Below the pieces are notes generated by a model that was not told the origin of the DNA, made no database searches, and saw only the letters and a program-made list of their open reading frames with translations. 64,000 nucleotides of DNA from Embleya hyalina (GTDB lineage: Bacteria > Actinomycetota > Actinomycetes > Streptomycetales > Streptomycetaceae), in NCBI RefSeq assembly GCF_003967355.1, contig NZ_BIFH01000019.1:186001-250000 (forward strand), read 5' to 3'. Positions 43,432-52,159 of the stretch are shown piece after piece; the first letter of the stretch is position 1, and every line of letters begins with the position of its first letter. The position numbers and the translations under genes are program-made.

Positions 43432-43450
43432 GTGAACCGGAAGTACCTGT
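43432..43450. repeat. 19-bp near-repeat flanking the peptide cassette, right copy
   Basis: GTGAACCGGAAGTACCTGT, one mismatch to 38988-39006, same orientation, 200 bases past the signal peptidase stop. Confidence 0.45.
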
Positions 43451-43658
43451 GAATGCGGGAACGCCCGGACGAGGTGCTGCCGTTGCCGATCACGCGGCGC
43501 ACGCGCCGGCAGGCGGGGTGATCGATGTCCGGCATCCGGCATCCGGCATCCGGCACGCGGTGCCCGGTGCGCGTGCCGTCGGATCGAGGTGGTGCGGTCG
43601 GCGGCGGTGCCGCCCGGGTCGGGTCGGATCGTGGGCACGGGGCGTACAGGAAACTATA

Positions 43659-43672
43659 GTTGAAGGTTCAAC
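43659..43672. promoter_or_regulatory. Palindrome in the promoter of the VOC gene
   Basis: GTTGAA-GG-TTCAAC is a perfect 6-bp-arm palindrome within an AT-rich stretch that also holds a TATAGT -10-like box (43655-43660) and outer ATAGT/ACTAT arms. It lies about 110 bases before the VOC start and looks like a MarR- or PadR-type operator. Confidence 0.5.
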
Positions 43673-43782
43673 GACTATGTGTCACTCTGAATTCGAGACC
43701 GGGCGACCACCTGGTCGTCGGGCCGGCGCTCCAGTCGACGCCGGCGATCTCTGTCCCATCTCGTCACCGGAGATGAATCGCC

Positions 43783-44313
43783 ATGATGCGAACCCTTCCG
43801 CTCCGCCTTCACCACCACGCCTGGATCACCGACGACCAGGAAGCCAATCGGGCCTTCTACGAGGACGTCATCGGCCTGCCCCTGGTGGCCACGTGGAGCG
43901 AGAGCGACGTGCTGTTCGGGGCCGAGCGCGTCTACAGCCACACCTTCTACGGTCTGGCCGACGGAAGTGCGTTGGCCTTCTTCCAGTTCGCCGACCCGAA
44001 GGACCAGGAGGAGTTCAGGACCGACATCCACTTCACCGCCTGGCGCCACATCGCGTTCAAGGTCGACCGGGAAACCCAGGACGCCATCCGCGGCCGCCTG
44101 GCCGCGGCCGGCTACGCGGAGGAGGACGCCTATGTGATCGACCACGGATACTGCCTGTCGCTGTACGTCAAGGACCCGAACGGGCTGCAACTCGAATTCA
44201 CCCTCGATCACCCCGACGCGGAGAAGATCGATGCGGAGCGGCGGACGACGGCACACGCCGATCTCGCCCGCTGGCTCGACGGCGACCACGGCAGCAACAA
44301 TCGATGGCGCTGA
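43783..44313 (+). CDS. VOC family protein (glyoxalase/bleomycin-resistance/dioxygenase fold)
   Basis: A 176-residue single-chain VOC protein with two beta-alpha-beta-beta-beta units. The unit starts HHHAWITDDQEANRAFYEDVIGLPLV, and the metal-binding positions are likely a His in LRLHHHAW, a His in AWRHIAFKV and a Glu in GLQLEFTL. These fit a type I extradiol-dioxygenase-like or isomerase member; the reaction is unknown. GGAG lies before the first ATG. A hairpin follows the gene. Confidence 0.88.
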   Translation: MMRTLPLRLHHHAWITDDQEANRAFYEDVIGLPLVATWSESDVLFGAERVYSHTFYGLADGSALAFFQFADPKDQEEFRTDIHFTAWRHIAFKVDRETQDAIRGRLAAAGYAEEDAYVIDHGYCLSLYVKDPNGLQLEFTLDHPDAEKIDAERRTTAHADLARWLDGDHGSNNRWR

Positions 44314-44418
44314 CGCCCACCGGGCGGGTGTGTGTGCGAGTGGTGGTGATTGGTCGTCAGCCGTGTCGTCCGACGACGGTATCGCTCGACCGGGGTGGGC
44401 CGTCCCGACCCGAAGGCA

Positions 44419-44443
44419 CCGGGGGGCGAATCGCGCCCCCCGG
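44419..44443 (+). terminator. Hairpin terminator after the VOC gene
   Basis: Perfect 10-bp arms CCGGGGGGCG and CGCCCCCCGG with a 5-base loop, 105 bases past the VOC stop and before the convergent TetR gene end. Confidence 0.7.
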
Positions 44444-44547
44444 AGGGGAGTCGGGTCGGCCCCATCGCCGACCCCTCCGCCGCGATCCACGGCGGTGGTG
44501 CGGGGCCGGTGCCACCGGATGTCGGTCGGAGCGGGGCGCGGGCCTTC

Positions 44548-45351
44548 TCACGAAGGCGGGTCGGAGTCCTCCCGCTCGTCGGGGATGGGCTCGCTGAATG
44601 CCTGGATCACACCGTAGTAGGCGCTCGCCAGGGCACTCCAGCCGCTGTCGTCCGTGCGGTCGGGGATGTCGGGATGGGAGCGCGACCGCAGGAGGTAGCC
44701 GACGGACAACGCCTCGACGGCCCAGATGAGGTCTTCCATGGTGCGGTCGGGTCGGAGCCGGCGGCGGGCGTAGCGCAGGAGGACGCTCAGCAGGTGGTCG
44801 GTCTCCTCGATGTACCGTTCGTTGGCTCCGGCTTGGGCGTCGCGCACCATGTCGACGGGGGCCAGGGCTCCCAGGCCCAGGGCCAGGAACAGTTCCGGTG
44901 ACGCGCTCGTCCACCGGAAGTCGGCCTCGCTGATCTGACGGAAGATCTCCTCGGGCGCCTCTCCGTCGGCGACCAACCGGAAGGCGAGGGCTTCGATCTG
45001 TCGCGCCCCGGGGGTGGCGATCTTGTCCATCACATGGCGCATCAACTCCAGTTGGAAGGCGGCCTGATCCGGCCAGATCTGGTAGAAGGCCCCGGTCGTC
45101 AGTTTCCTGCCGTCGGGGTCGCGCCTGTTCACCTCGACGAGGACGTCGGACATGCGGACGTCCGCCAGGGGGTTGTGCGGACTCGGCGCGTCGGGACGGG
45201 TTCGCTCGATGGCGAGGTCCGCCGCCGCGGCCAGCAGCAGGGCACGGGTCTCCTCGCGCGGCCGATGCCGACGCTGAGGCCGTGCGGAGCCGGTCGAGGG
45301 TGTGCGCTTCGGCGCGGACTTCGTCACGTCGTTTTCGGGGGTCTCCACCAT
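44548..45351 (-). CDS. TetR/AcrR family transcriptional regulator (large type)
   Basis: A 267-residue regulator. Its DNA-binding part includes RPREETRALLLAAAADLAIERT...ADVRMSDVLVEVNRRDPDGRKLTTGAFYQIWPDQAAFQLEL; the insertion between helices 2 and 3 is longer than usual. The C-terminal ligand domain is helical (DLIWAVEALSVGYLLRSRSHPD). It diverges from the aldehyde dehydrogenase gene and may control it. Confidence 0.88.
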   Translation of the reverse strand: MVETPENDVTKSAPKRTPSTGSARPQRRHRPREETRALLLAAAADLAIERTRPDAPSPHNPLADVRMSDVLVEVNRRDPDGRKLTTGAFYQIWPDQAAFQLELMRHVMDKIATPGARQIEALAFRLVADGEAPEEIFRQISEADFRWTSASPELFLALGLGALAPVDMVRDAQAGANERYIEETDHLLSVLLRYARRRLRPDRTMEDLIWAVEALSVGYLLRSRSHPDIPDRTDDSGWSALASAYYGVIQAFSEPIPDEREDSDPPS

Positions 45352-45542
45352 GCGACGATGATACTCCCTGTTTGGAGATCATAAGTTATTTACGATACGC
45401 ATGGCGTTCCCCGCGGCGAAGCATGCGACGGCCGAGGCTCCGGGTCGGCCGAGGCTATCGGGGTGGGCGTCGACGCGGTGGGCCGGGATCCGGATTCGGG
45501 CTGTGAGCCCTCGCGAGGGCTGGTGCTCCGAGATTCCAGGCT

Positions 45543-45566
45543 TCATAATATTCTTATGATTATCAT
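45543..45566. promoter_or_regulatory. AT-rich overlapping palindromes upstream of aldehyde dehydrogenase
   Basis: TCATAA (45543-45548) and TTATGA (45554-45559) form one inverted repeat, and ATGAT-T-ATCAT (45556-45566) forms another that overlaps it. The AT-richness stands out in this GC-rich DNA. It lies about 80-100 bases before the start of the dehydrogenase and fits a promoter with an operator, possibly for the divergent TetR. Confidence 0.55.
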
Positions 45567-45644
45567 GAGACTGCTACGTATCCTCCTGTGGGAAACCGGC
45601 CGGCGACCGGCAACCCTCGCCCCCCGCGGCACCGGGATTCCCGC

Positions 45645-47066
45645 ATGACCGGGCATGTCGTCAACTTCGTCAACGGTGCCCGCAGCGACGGCCCCGGGCG
45701 GCAGCCCCTGGTCGACCCGCGTACCGGTGAGACCCACGGCACCGCGGTGATTTCCCGGGCCGCCGAGGTGGACGCCGCCTTCGACGCGGCACTCACCGCC
45801 TTCGCAACGTGGCGGCGCAGCACCCCCGCCGATCGTCAGGCCGCCCTGTTGGCGATCGCGGCCGAGATGGAGGAGCGGGCGGAGGAGTTCGTCGCCGTCG
45901 AATGCGCGGACACCGGTAAGCCGACGGACCTCTTCCGGACCGAGGAACTGCTGCCGATCATCGACCAGCTCCGGTTCTTCGCCGGTGCGGCCCGGATGTT
46001 GGAGGGACGGGCCGCCGCGGAATACGTGTCGGGGTACACGTCCATGATCCGCCGCGAACCCGTCGGCGTGATCGCGGCGATCGCGCCGTGGAACTACCCG
46101 CTGATGACGGCGGTCTGGAAGTTGGCGCCGGCCGTCGCGGCCGGCAACACGGTCGTCTTCAAGCCGGACGCGGTCACTCCCTCCAGCGCGCTGCTGCTCG
46201 CCGAGATCTGCGGACGTCACCTGCCGCCCGGCTGTGTGAACCTCGTCTGCGGGGACCGGAAGACCGGTGAACTGGTCGCCGGCCATCCGAGCGCGAACAT
46301 GGTGGCGATCACCGGATCTACCCGGGCCGGCATCGAGGTGGTTCGTGCGGGCGCCGACGACGTGCGCCGCACCCACCTCGAACTGGGCGGCAACGCCCCG
46401 GTCCTGGTGTTCGACGACGCCGACGTGGCCGCCTGCGCGAAGGTGATCACCGAGGCCGCCTTCTACAACGCCGGCCAGGACTGCACCGCGCCGTCGCGGA
46501 TCTTGGCGCACGCCGACATCCACGACGACCTCGTACGGCAACTGGTCGGGTACGCCCAGGCGTTCGCCATGGTCGACCCGGCCAACGCCCGGGACGGCCG
46601 AAGCCCGCTGATCAGCCGGTCCCAGTTGGAACGGGTACGGGAACTCGTCGAGCGCCGTGGCGACACCGCTCGGGTCGTCGCCGGCGGGAAGGCGGAGGAG
46701 GGGCCCGGTTTCTTCTATCCGCCGACCGTCGTCACCGGTGTCGGCCAGCGCGACGAACTCGTCCAGGAGGAGATCTTCGGCCCCGTGCTGACCGTGCAGA
46801 CCTTCACCGACGAGGAGGGGGCGATCGAGATGGCCAACGACGTCCGCCACGGCCTGGCGGCAGGGGTGTGGACACGTGACGTCGGCCGCGCCATGCGTGT
46901 CACCGGTGCGCTCGACTTCGGCATCACCTGGGTCAACACCCACGTCACGACCGCGGCCGAGATGCCGCACGGGGGCTTCAAGCAGACCGGCGAGGGCAAG
47001 GACCTGTCCCTCTACGGCCTGGAGGCGTACACGCGGATCAAGCACGTGATGCTCTCGTGGACCTGA
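45645..47066 (+). CDS. NAD(P)-dependent aldehyde dehydrogenase (betaine/aminobutyraldehyde dehydrogenase-like)
   Basis: A 473-residue enzyme that would oxidise an aldehyde to an acid. Active-site residues are Asn150 (PWNYP), Lys173 (FKPD), Glu246 (HLELGGNAP) and Cys280 (NAGQDCTAPSR); the cofactor segment is ITGSTRAG. The NAGQDCTAPSR sequence is typical of the betaine-aldehyde and gamma-aminobutyraldehyde dehydrogenase group. The ATG lies 57 bases into the frame; no strong ribosome site is seen, and the start is placed by family length. A very strong palindrome follows. Confidence 0.92.
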   Translation: MTGHVVNFVNGARSDGPGRQPLVDPRTGETHGTAVISRAAEVDAAFDAALTAFATWRRSTPADRQAALLAIAAEMEERAEEFVAVECADTGKPTDLFRTEELLPIIDQLRFFAGAARMLEGRAAAEYVSGYTSMIRREPVGVIAAIAPWNYPLMTAVWKLAPAVAAGNTVVFKPDAVTPSSALLLAEICGRHLPPGCVNLVCGDRKTGELVAGHPSANMVAITGSTRAGIEVVRAGADDVRRTHLELGGNAPVLVFDDADVAACAKVITEAAFYNAGQDCTAPSRILAHADIHDDLVRQLVGYAQAFAMVDPANARDGRSPLISRSQLERVRELVERRGDTARVVAGGKAEEGPGFFYPPTVVTGVGQRDELVQEEIFGPVLTVQTFTDEEGAIEMANDVRHGLAAGVWTRDVGRAMRVTGALDFGITWVNTHVTTAAEMPHGGFKQTGEGKDLSLYGLEAYTRIKHVMLSWT

Positions 47067-47403
47067 GCACCGACAGCCGCGCCGACGGGCGGGCCCGGGG
47101 GAGTTGTTCGCGGGGCGACTCTCGCGGACGTCTTCGCCGGTGATCCGTCATCCCAGGCACGCCGGAGGTCGTGCGCGGGGCCGGCGACGCGTCGCCGGCC
47201 CCGCGCGTCGTCCCCGCTCGTCCCCGAGCGGCCGGAGTCCTTCGTCGCGGCCGCATCGGGGTTGACGCGCTCCGAGCGGTGACGCGGGACGGGGGCGGGA
47301 TCGGCTTCGCCCCCGTCGGGCTGTGGGTCGACCGGTTCGCTCCCGGCTCAGTGGACCGGCGTGTGACGCGCATCGCCGACCACGCCGTGGAACACGGCGG
47401 GGC
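47067..47403. other. Intergenic region between convergent genes
   Basis: Contains the long perfect palindrome at 47173-47206 and no gene. Confidence 0.5.
47173..47206. terminator. 34-bp perfect palindrome, bidirectional terminator
   Basis: Left arm 47173-47189 (GCGCGGGGCCGGCGACG) and right arm 47190-47206 are exact reverse complements with no spacer. In RNA it forms a very stable hairpin between the convergent aldehyde dehydrogenase and amidohydrolase genes. Confidence 0.75.
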
Positions 47404-48663
47404 TCACTGCGGATCCGCTGCCGCGCCGGACGCCCGCCGATGCGCGACGCGGCCGGCCCGGAGCACGGTGGTGATCCGGTCGGACACCCCGCGCAGGTCG
47501 TCCGGTGGCCCGTCGAGGACCACCAGGTCGGCCACGAGTCCCGGCCGTACGGCGCCGATCTCGTGGTCGAGCCGCAACAATTGCGCCGCGCCGGCGGTGG
47601 CCGAGCGCAACACCTCGAACGGTGGCATGCCGGCCTTGGCCATGAGGTCGAGTTCCACCAGGTTCTCGCCGTGGACGCCCACCCCGGTGTCGGTGCCCAT
47701 CGCGATGCGCACCCCGGCGTCGACGGCCCGGCGGAAGGACGCGGCGTGGACCTCGACCAGCTCGTGTGCCTTGGCGACCATCTCCTCGGGCAGCGCGGTG
47801 CGATCGGCCTCGGCGCGTGCGACGACCGCGAGCGGGGCCGCCAGCGTGGGTACCAGCCAGGTGCCGTGACGCAGCATCAGATCGATGGCCTCGTCGTCCA
47901 GGTAGACGCCGTGCTCCACGGACCGGGCGCCGTGCCGCACCGCCGCCTTGATGCCCTCGGTGGCGTGCGCGTGGGCCATGACATCCAGGCCGGCGGCAGC
48001 GGCCTCGGCGACGATCTCGGCGAGTTCGTCGTCGCGGAACTGGCGGTGGTGCAGGTCGTCCTCGGACAGTACGCCCCCGGATGCCGAGACCTTGATCCAG
48101 TCCGCGCGGGCCCGGACCAGTTCCCGGACCTTGTGTCGCGCCTGGTCCACGCCGTCGATCAGGCCGGAGGGCGCGCCCGGGTGGGACGGGAAGAACGGCG
48201 CCTCGATGCCGGAGAGTTGGTGTCCGTCGCCGTGCCCGCCGGTCTGGCTGAGCATCGAGATCGCGTTGAGCAGGCGCGGCCCCGGGATCAGGCCCGTCTC
48301 GACCGCTCGCTTGAGCCCGTAGTCGGCGCCCGCGGCGTCGCGGACGGTGGTGATCCCGGCTTCCAAGGTCAGCCGGAGATTGCGCGCGGCTTCGAAGAAC
48401 ATCAGCGAGAAGGGTGTCTGCTGGATCCGCCGGCCGTCGACGTCGCTGAGCATGACGTGAACGTGGCAGTCGATGAAGCCGGGGAGTACGGTCCGGCCGC
48501 TGACGTCGATCACATCGTCGCCGTCCAGGCCGGTGCCGACCCCGGCGATCCGGCCGTCGACGACGACCACGTCGGCCTCCCGGGGCGCGGACCCCGAACC
48601 GTCGAACACGGAACCACCGGTGAGCAACAATCGCCGGCCGGGAGAGGAATCAGTCGAGGACAT
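47404..48663 (-). CDS. Metal-dependent amidohydrolase (imidazolonepropionase/Xaa-Pro dipeptidase-like)
   Basis: A 419-residue amidohydrolase superfamily enzyme. Metal ligands are visible as HVH in PGFIDCHVHVM, a carboxylated Lys position in DWIKVSASGGV, His in VMAHAHATEGI and SVEHGVYLD, and Asp in IAMGTDTGVG. The ending AAQLLRLDHEIGAVRPGLVADLVVLDGPP is typical of the group close to Sgx9260/Xaa-Pro or Xaa-Arg dipeptidases. It likely hydrolyses acylated amino acids or dipeptides and fits the peptidase and peptide transporter nearby. The next gene upstream on the strand ends 93 bases before. Confidence 0.9.
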   Translation of the reverse strand: MSSTDSSPGRRLLLTGGSVFDGSGSAPREADVVVVDGRIAGVGTGLDGDDVIDVSGRTVLPGFIDCHVHVMLSDVDGRRIQQTPFSLMFFEAARNLRLTLEAGITTVRDAAGADYGLKRAVETGLIPGPRLLNAISMLSQTGGHGDGHQLSGIEAPFFPSHPGAPSGLIDGVDQARHKVRELVRARADWIKVSASGGVLSEDDLHHRQFRDDELAEIVAEAAAAGLDVMAHAHATEGIKAAVRHGARSVEHGVYLDDEAIDLMLRHGTWLVPTLAAPLAVVARAEADRTALPEEMVAKAHELVEVHAASFRRAVDAGVRIAMGTDTGVGVHGENLVELDLMAKAGMPPFEVLRSATAGAAQLLRLDHEIGAVRPGLVADLVVLDGPPDDLRGVSDRITTVLRAGRVAHRRASGAAADPQ

Positions 48664-48756
48664 GGCACTCCATCCATTCGCGTAGTGCTTCGTTCCGGGC
48701 CCGCCCCATCGGTTGCGGGCGGGAAATGGTCCCCTGCGCGCGGCGGCGGATGCACC

Positions 48757-49248
48757 TTACGTGCGGGGTTTCGCTTCGCCGAGGGTGGTCGCGGCCTCGC
48801 GGAGGGCGTCCCACACGATCCCGGTCGGGGTGAGGTGGCCGGCGGCCGCGGGTGGTCGCAGCCATGTCACCGTGGCGTACGAGTCGTCGGGGGGCACCAC
48901 GACCCAGGCACCGAGCCCGATCCGACGCGGGCCGCCGCCCGGTTCGTCGTCGGGGTCGGGTTCGTCCGTCCGGGGTGGAACGAGGTAGCCGATACGGCCC
49001 CACCGTTCGTCGTGGATCACCGCGCCGAGGGGCACCTCGCGCTCGCGCAGCAGCCGCAGGGCCGCCAGGCCGAGAGGCGCGTCGACCGAGATCACGTCGA
49101 AGGTGATGCCGGTGGCGGCCAGGCGCGGACCGTGCGCGAAGACGTCGTCGCGCGGGTCGCCGTGTCGCGGTGGCGTGGTCGTCGCGCTCGTGTCGTCGCC
49201 GATGGTGAGCGAGCGATCGGCGGGAGCCTGGGCAGTGGTTGTGCGCAT
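48757..49248 (-). CDS. Unknown protein, weakly like DNA primase/polymerase-associated domain
   Basis: A 163-residue cytoplasmic protein. After a Thr-rich start the core reads ITFDVISVDAPLGLAALRLLREREVPLGAVIHDERWGRIGYLVPP...GLGAWVVVPPDDSYATVTWLRPP. This layout resembles a part of Streptomyces bifunctional primase/polymerase-like proteins (FDV-x-x-(V/A)-P-x-x-x-G, then a late VPP segment), but catalytic residues are not present, so this is only a hint. GAAAGG lies before ATG 49248. It diverges from the S9 peptidase. Confidence 0.55.
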   Translation of the reverse strand: MRTTTAQAPADRSLTIGDDTSATTTPPRHGDPRDDVFAHGPRLAATGITFDVISVDAPLGLAALRLLREREVPLGAVIHDERWGRIGYLVPPRTDEPDPDDEPGGGPRRIGLGAWVVVPPDDSYATVTWLRPPAAAGHLTPTGIVWDALREAATTLGEAKPRT

Positions 49249-49380
49249 GATCGAAAACCTTTCAACGGCGGTGGGAATCGCTGCCGAATCGGGTCGCGGG
49301 GCGAGGCCCGCGCCCGCGAACACTCGGCGGCGCGGTGTGCGCGCCGTGCGCGGCGTTCGAGGTGCGGAGGGTGGCCATGA

Positions 49381-49424
49381 CGTAAGTTTACTTCATCATC
49401 TACGTATCTGGTAACTTACTTACG
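49381..49424. promoter_or_regulatory. Operator-like inverted repeat in the S9 peptidase promoter
   Basis: CGTAAGT (49381-49387) and ACTTACG (49418-49424) are outer arms; inside lie two related elements, GTAAGTTTAC (49382-49391) and GTAACTTAC (49411-49419). The AT-rich patch ends about 20 bases before the peptidase start and lies in a divergent region, consistent with a repressor site. Confidence 0.55.
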
Positions 49425-49445
49425 AACTTTCGGGAAGGAGTCCCC

Positions 49446-51530
49446 ATGTCCACGGCTGACACCGGCTGCGGCAGTACGGTCACCGAACGTGTCGACGCGA
49501 TGGAGTTGATCCACAGCGCCGACCTGAGCCCGGACGGCGCGCGCGTCGCCTGGTCCGTCTCTCGCATCGAGGGAGACGTCGAGCGGCACACCCTGCGCCT
49601 GAGCAGTGTCGCCGAGCCTCCCGCGGCCGCCGTCGCCGTGGCGTTCGGCACCGGCGGTCACACTCCGTCCTTCTCCCCGGACGGCAGTCGGTTGGCCTTC
49701 TTGTCGGACCACGGTCCGACCGTGCGCATCGTCGTCGTCCGGCTCGAGGATGCCCCGGACTTCGAGTTCGAGGTGCTCGTCGACCCGGGGGCGCCGGAGC
49801 GCTCGGTCGCGGGCAAGCCGGCATGGAGTCCCGACGGCCGCCGCATCGCCTACACCGCGACGCTCCCCACGCGGGTGCCCGGGGCGCCCTATCGGATCAC
49901 CCGGGCGATCGGCTGGGCGGACGGGCTCGACCTCGTCGACGACGTCACGGCCGACATCTTCGTCTACGACCTCGCGAGCGGGACGCACACGCGACTCACC
50001 GAGGACGCGTGGGTGAACAGTCTGCCGACGTGGTTGGCGTCCCCGGACCGGCCCGGGGAGGGCGAAGGGGAGTCGAAGCAGGCCGACCCCGGGCGGATCG
50101 CCTTCCTCGCCGGACACGGACCTCGGGAATGGCGGCACGGCGCCGCCGCGGTCCGCTCCGTCGTATCCGACGGGTCGGACCCGACGGTCACCGAGCACGT
50201 GCGGGGACTGGATCTCTTCTCCCTCGCGGCGTCGGGCGACGGCCGGATCGCGGTGACCACATCCGGTGCCGATCCACACTCGTCGGGTCGCCTGTTCGTC
50301 GTGGACCCGGCCGACGACGCCGCGCCGGCGTCCGGGGCGTGGCACCTGACCGACCGTGCCGTCGGCCTGGATCTCGATGTCAACGGCGACGTGCTGGGCG
50401 ACATCGCCATCGCGTTCACGAACCCCGACCCGACGTTGCTCCTTCACGCGGGCGACGCTCTCGTCCGGGTGCATGTCGAGGACCGCCTGGAGGTCCACCG
50501 CATCGCACTCGAGGGCGAGCCTCGTGCGACGACGGTGCTGGCGGGTCCGGGCTGCTTCTACCCGCTGGCCGTGGCCGGGCGGCGCCTGCTGTACGCCACC
50601 GGCACGCTGGTCGACCCGCCCGACCTGTGGATCCGCGACCTGGACACGGGTGAGGACCTGCGGATCAGCGACACCGAAGCCGGCAATCGCACCTGCACCG
50701 TCCCGTGCACGGTCACCGACTTTCGCGTCGGCGTGGTGGGCGGCCCCCGCGTGCAGGCCAAACTCCTGCGACCCGCCGACGCGGTCGGGCCGCTGCCGAC
50801 CGTCCTGCTCATCCACGGAGGTCCCAAGGCGGCCTACGGGGAGGTCTTCGTCACCGACGCCCACATCCTGTGCGGGGCGGGCTTCGGGGTGCTCATGGTC
50901 AACCCTCGCGGTTCGCGTGGTTACGGCGTCGAGTTCGCCGACGCCATCCTCGGCGCATGGGGCCACGACGACCTCGACGACCTGATGGCGGCGGTGGACT
51001 TCGCGATCGACCGGGGCTGGGCCGACCCCGACCGTCTCGGGGTCGCCGGTCTGTCGTACGGCGGGTTCATGTCCGCCTGGATCGTCGGCCACGGCGACCG
51101 GTTCAAGGCCGCCGTCGTCGAGAATCCGGTGACCAATTTCTCCAGCATGTACGGCACCAGCGACATCGGGCTCAGTTTCCTGCCCTCGGTGCTGGACGCC
51201 CTGCCCGAGACGGACCCCGAGCGATACCGGCAGTTGTCACCGATCACCACGGCCCACACCTGCACCACCCCGACGCTGTTGATCCAGGGCGAACGCGACC
51301 ACCGCTGCCCACCCGAGCAGAGCAAGCAGTTCTACTCGGTGCTGCGACGTGCCGGGTGTGTGGCCGAGATGCTCATGCTGCCCGACGCCTCCCACGAAGG
51401 ATCCATCTCGGGTCCGGTTCCGGCACGACGGGCGCAGAACGAGGCATTGGTGGACTGGATGGTGCGCCATGTGAGGCAGGGCGGCTCCCCACGGGAGGTC
51501 ACGGCCGGCGTTTCCCACGACGTGCTCTGA
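49446..51530 (+). CDS. S9 family serine peptidase (prolyl oligopeptidase / acylaminoacyl-peptidase type)
   Basis: A 694-residue cytoplasmic peptidase. The N-terminal 430 residues form a beta-propeller (repeated SPDG-x-R units such as LSPDGARVAWSVS, FSPDGSRLAFLSD and WSPDGRRIAYTA). The C-terminal catalytic domain has Ser537 (GLSYGGF), Asp618 (GERDHRC) and His650 (DASHEGS), with a HGGPKAAYGEVF oxyanion segment. It cleaves short peptides, removing dipeptides or acyl-amino acids. GGAAGGAG precedes the ATG. The peptide ABC transporter operon follows on the same strand after a terminator. Confidence 0.93.
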   Translation: MSTADTGCGSTVTERVDAMELIHSADLSPDGARVAWSVSRIEGDVERHTLRLSSVAEPPAAAVAVAFGTGGHTPSFSPDGSRLAFLSDHGPTVRIVVVRLEDAPDFEFEVLVDPGAPERSVAGKPAWSPDGRRIAYTATLPTRVPGAPYRITRAIGWADGLDLVDDVTADIFVYDLASGTHTRLTEDAWVNSLPTWLASPDRPGEGEGESKQADPGRIAFLAGHGPREWRHGAAAVRSVVSDGSDPTVTEHVRGLDLFSLAASGDGRIAVTTSGADPHSSGRLFVVDPADDAAPASGAWHLTDRAVGLDLDVNGDVLGDIAIAFTNPDPTLLLHAGDALVRVHVEDRLEVHRIALEGEPRATTVLAGPGCFYPLAVAGRRLLYATGTLVDPPDLWIRDLDTGEDLRISDTEAGNRTCTVPCTVTDFRVGVVGGPRVQAKLLRPADAVGPLPTVLLIHGGPKAAYGEVFVTDAHILCGAGFGVLMVNPRGSRGYGVEFADAILGAWGHDDLDDLMAAVDFAIDRGWADPDRLGVAGLSYGGFMSAWIVGHGDRFKAAVVENPVTNFSSMYGTSDIGLSFLPSVLDALPETDPERYRQLSPITTAHTCTTPTLLIQGERDHRCPPEQSKQFYSVLRRAGCVAEMLMLPDASHEGSISGPVPARRAQNEALVDWMVRHVRQGGSPREVTAGVSHDVL

Positions 51531-51655
51531 CCGCGTCGGTCCCGTCCGTCGCCCGAGCCCGAAGACAGGGCATCGGGGACGCGGCATCCGGGACACGGCA
51601 TCCGGACTGAACCCACCATCGGGCGACGAGTCTCCCCGTTTCTCCCCGCAGGGCA

Positions 51656-51689
51656 CGAAGCCCCGGTCGATCACACGACCGGGGCTTCG
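51656..51689 (+). terminator. Hairpin terminator after the S9 peptidase
   Basis: Perfect 14-bp arms (CGAAGCCCCGGTCG and its complement) with a 6-base loop ATCACA, followed by TCGTCGTCCCC. Confidence 0.85.
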
Positions 51690-52083
51690 TCGTCCCCTGT
51701 CGGATGGGTCGAGACCGCCGATGGATCGGGTACCCGGCCCTGTTTTCGGTTTCCCACCCCCAGGGCATCAGGAACACGGGATCGGCGACGAGCCTGCCGC
51801 GGGCGTCGCGTCGAGGACGAGGGTCGTCGGCCCGGCGAGGCGTGTCCGGGTCCGCCACCCGCCGGCCCCCGGGCCCCGGCGTTCCCGCCGGAAACCGCCG
51901 AACGGGATCCATGGGCGAGACCCGCGAGGGTCGGCCGTGGCTCCGCCGACTCATCCGGCCGCCCGGTATATCGCGAGGTCGGTCGGAGTCGACGAGCACC
52001 TCCGGTCCAACGCCTGTCGCGCCCGGCGGAGCCGACGACACGAGGGGTCGACGTGGCGCGAAATCGCCCACCGTCGTTCGGTC

Positions 52084-52112
52084 TGGACGACCGCTGAACG
52101 TCGCCGTACAAT
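52084..52112 (+). promoter_or_regulatory. Sigma-70-like promoter of the peptide transporter operon
   Basis: TGGACG (52084-52089) and TACAAT (52107-52112) are spaced by 17 bases, a good match to vegetative actinomycete promoters. A small inverted repeat GTAG-AAAAA-CTAC follows in the leader near 52130. Confidence 0.55.
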
Positions 52113-52159
52113 CTGACAGCGCTCTTTGGTAGAAAAACTACGAAACTGCGAGGGAACTT

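Larger units (their letters stand above)
43233..43782. other. Intergenic region with repeats and possible HTH remnant
   Basis: A 550-base gap. It has the right copy of the 19-bp near-repeat (43432-43450), a tandem CCGGCAT array (about 43529-43552) and the operator-like palindrome before the VOC gene. A short plus-frame segment (LRVVEGHVNRKYL, ending 43452) resembles the last helix of a LuxR DNA-binding domain and may be debris. Confidence 0.4.
51531..52159. other. Intergenic region: terminator and promoter
   Basis: A 629-base gap with a terminator at 51656 and a promoter near 52084. Short direct repeats of CGGCATCCGG lie at 51580-51605. No gene was found. Confidence 0.5.

Noticed and set aside
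43290-43452. Functional LuxR regulator upstream of the VOC gene
   Set aside because: Only a short segment (VVEGHVNRKYL) resembles the last helix of a LuxR domain, with no start, no helix-turn-helix core and an immediate stop.
45543-47045. 500-codon minus-strand frame opposite the aldehyde dehydrogenase
   Set aside because: Antisense shadow of a gene with all catalytic residues; translation is Gly/Arg/Asp/His-rich without motifs.
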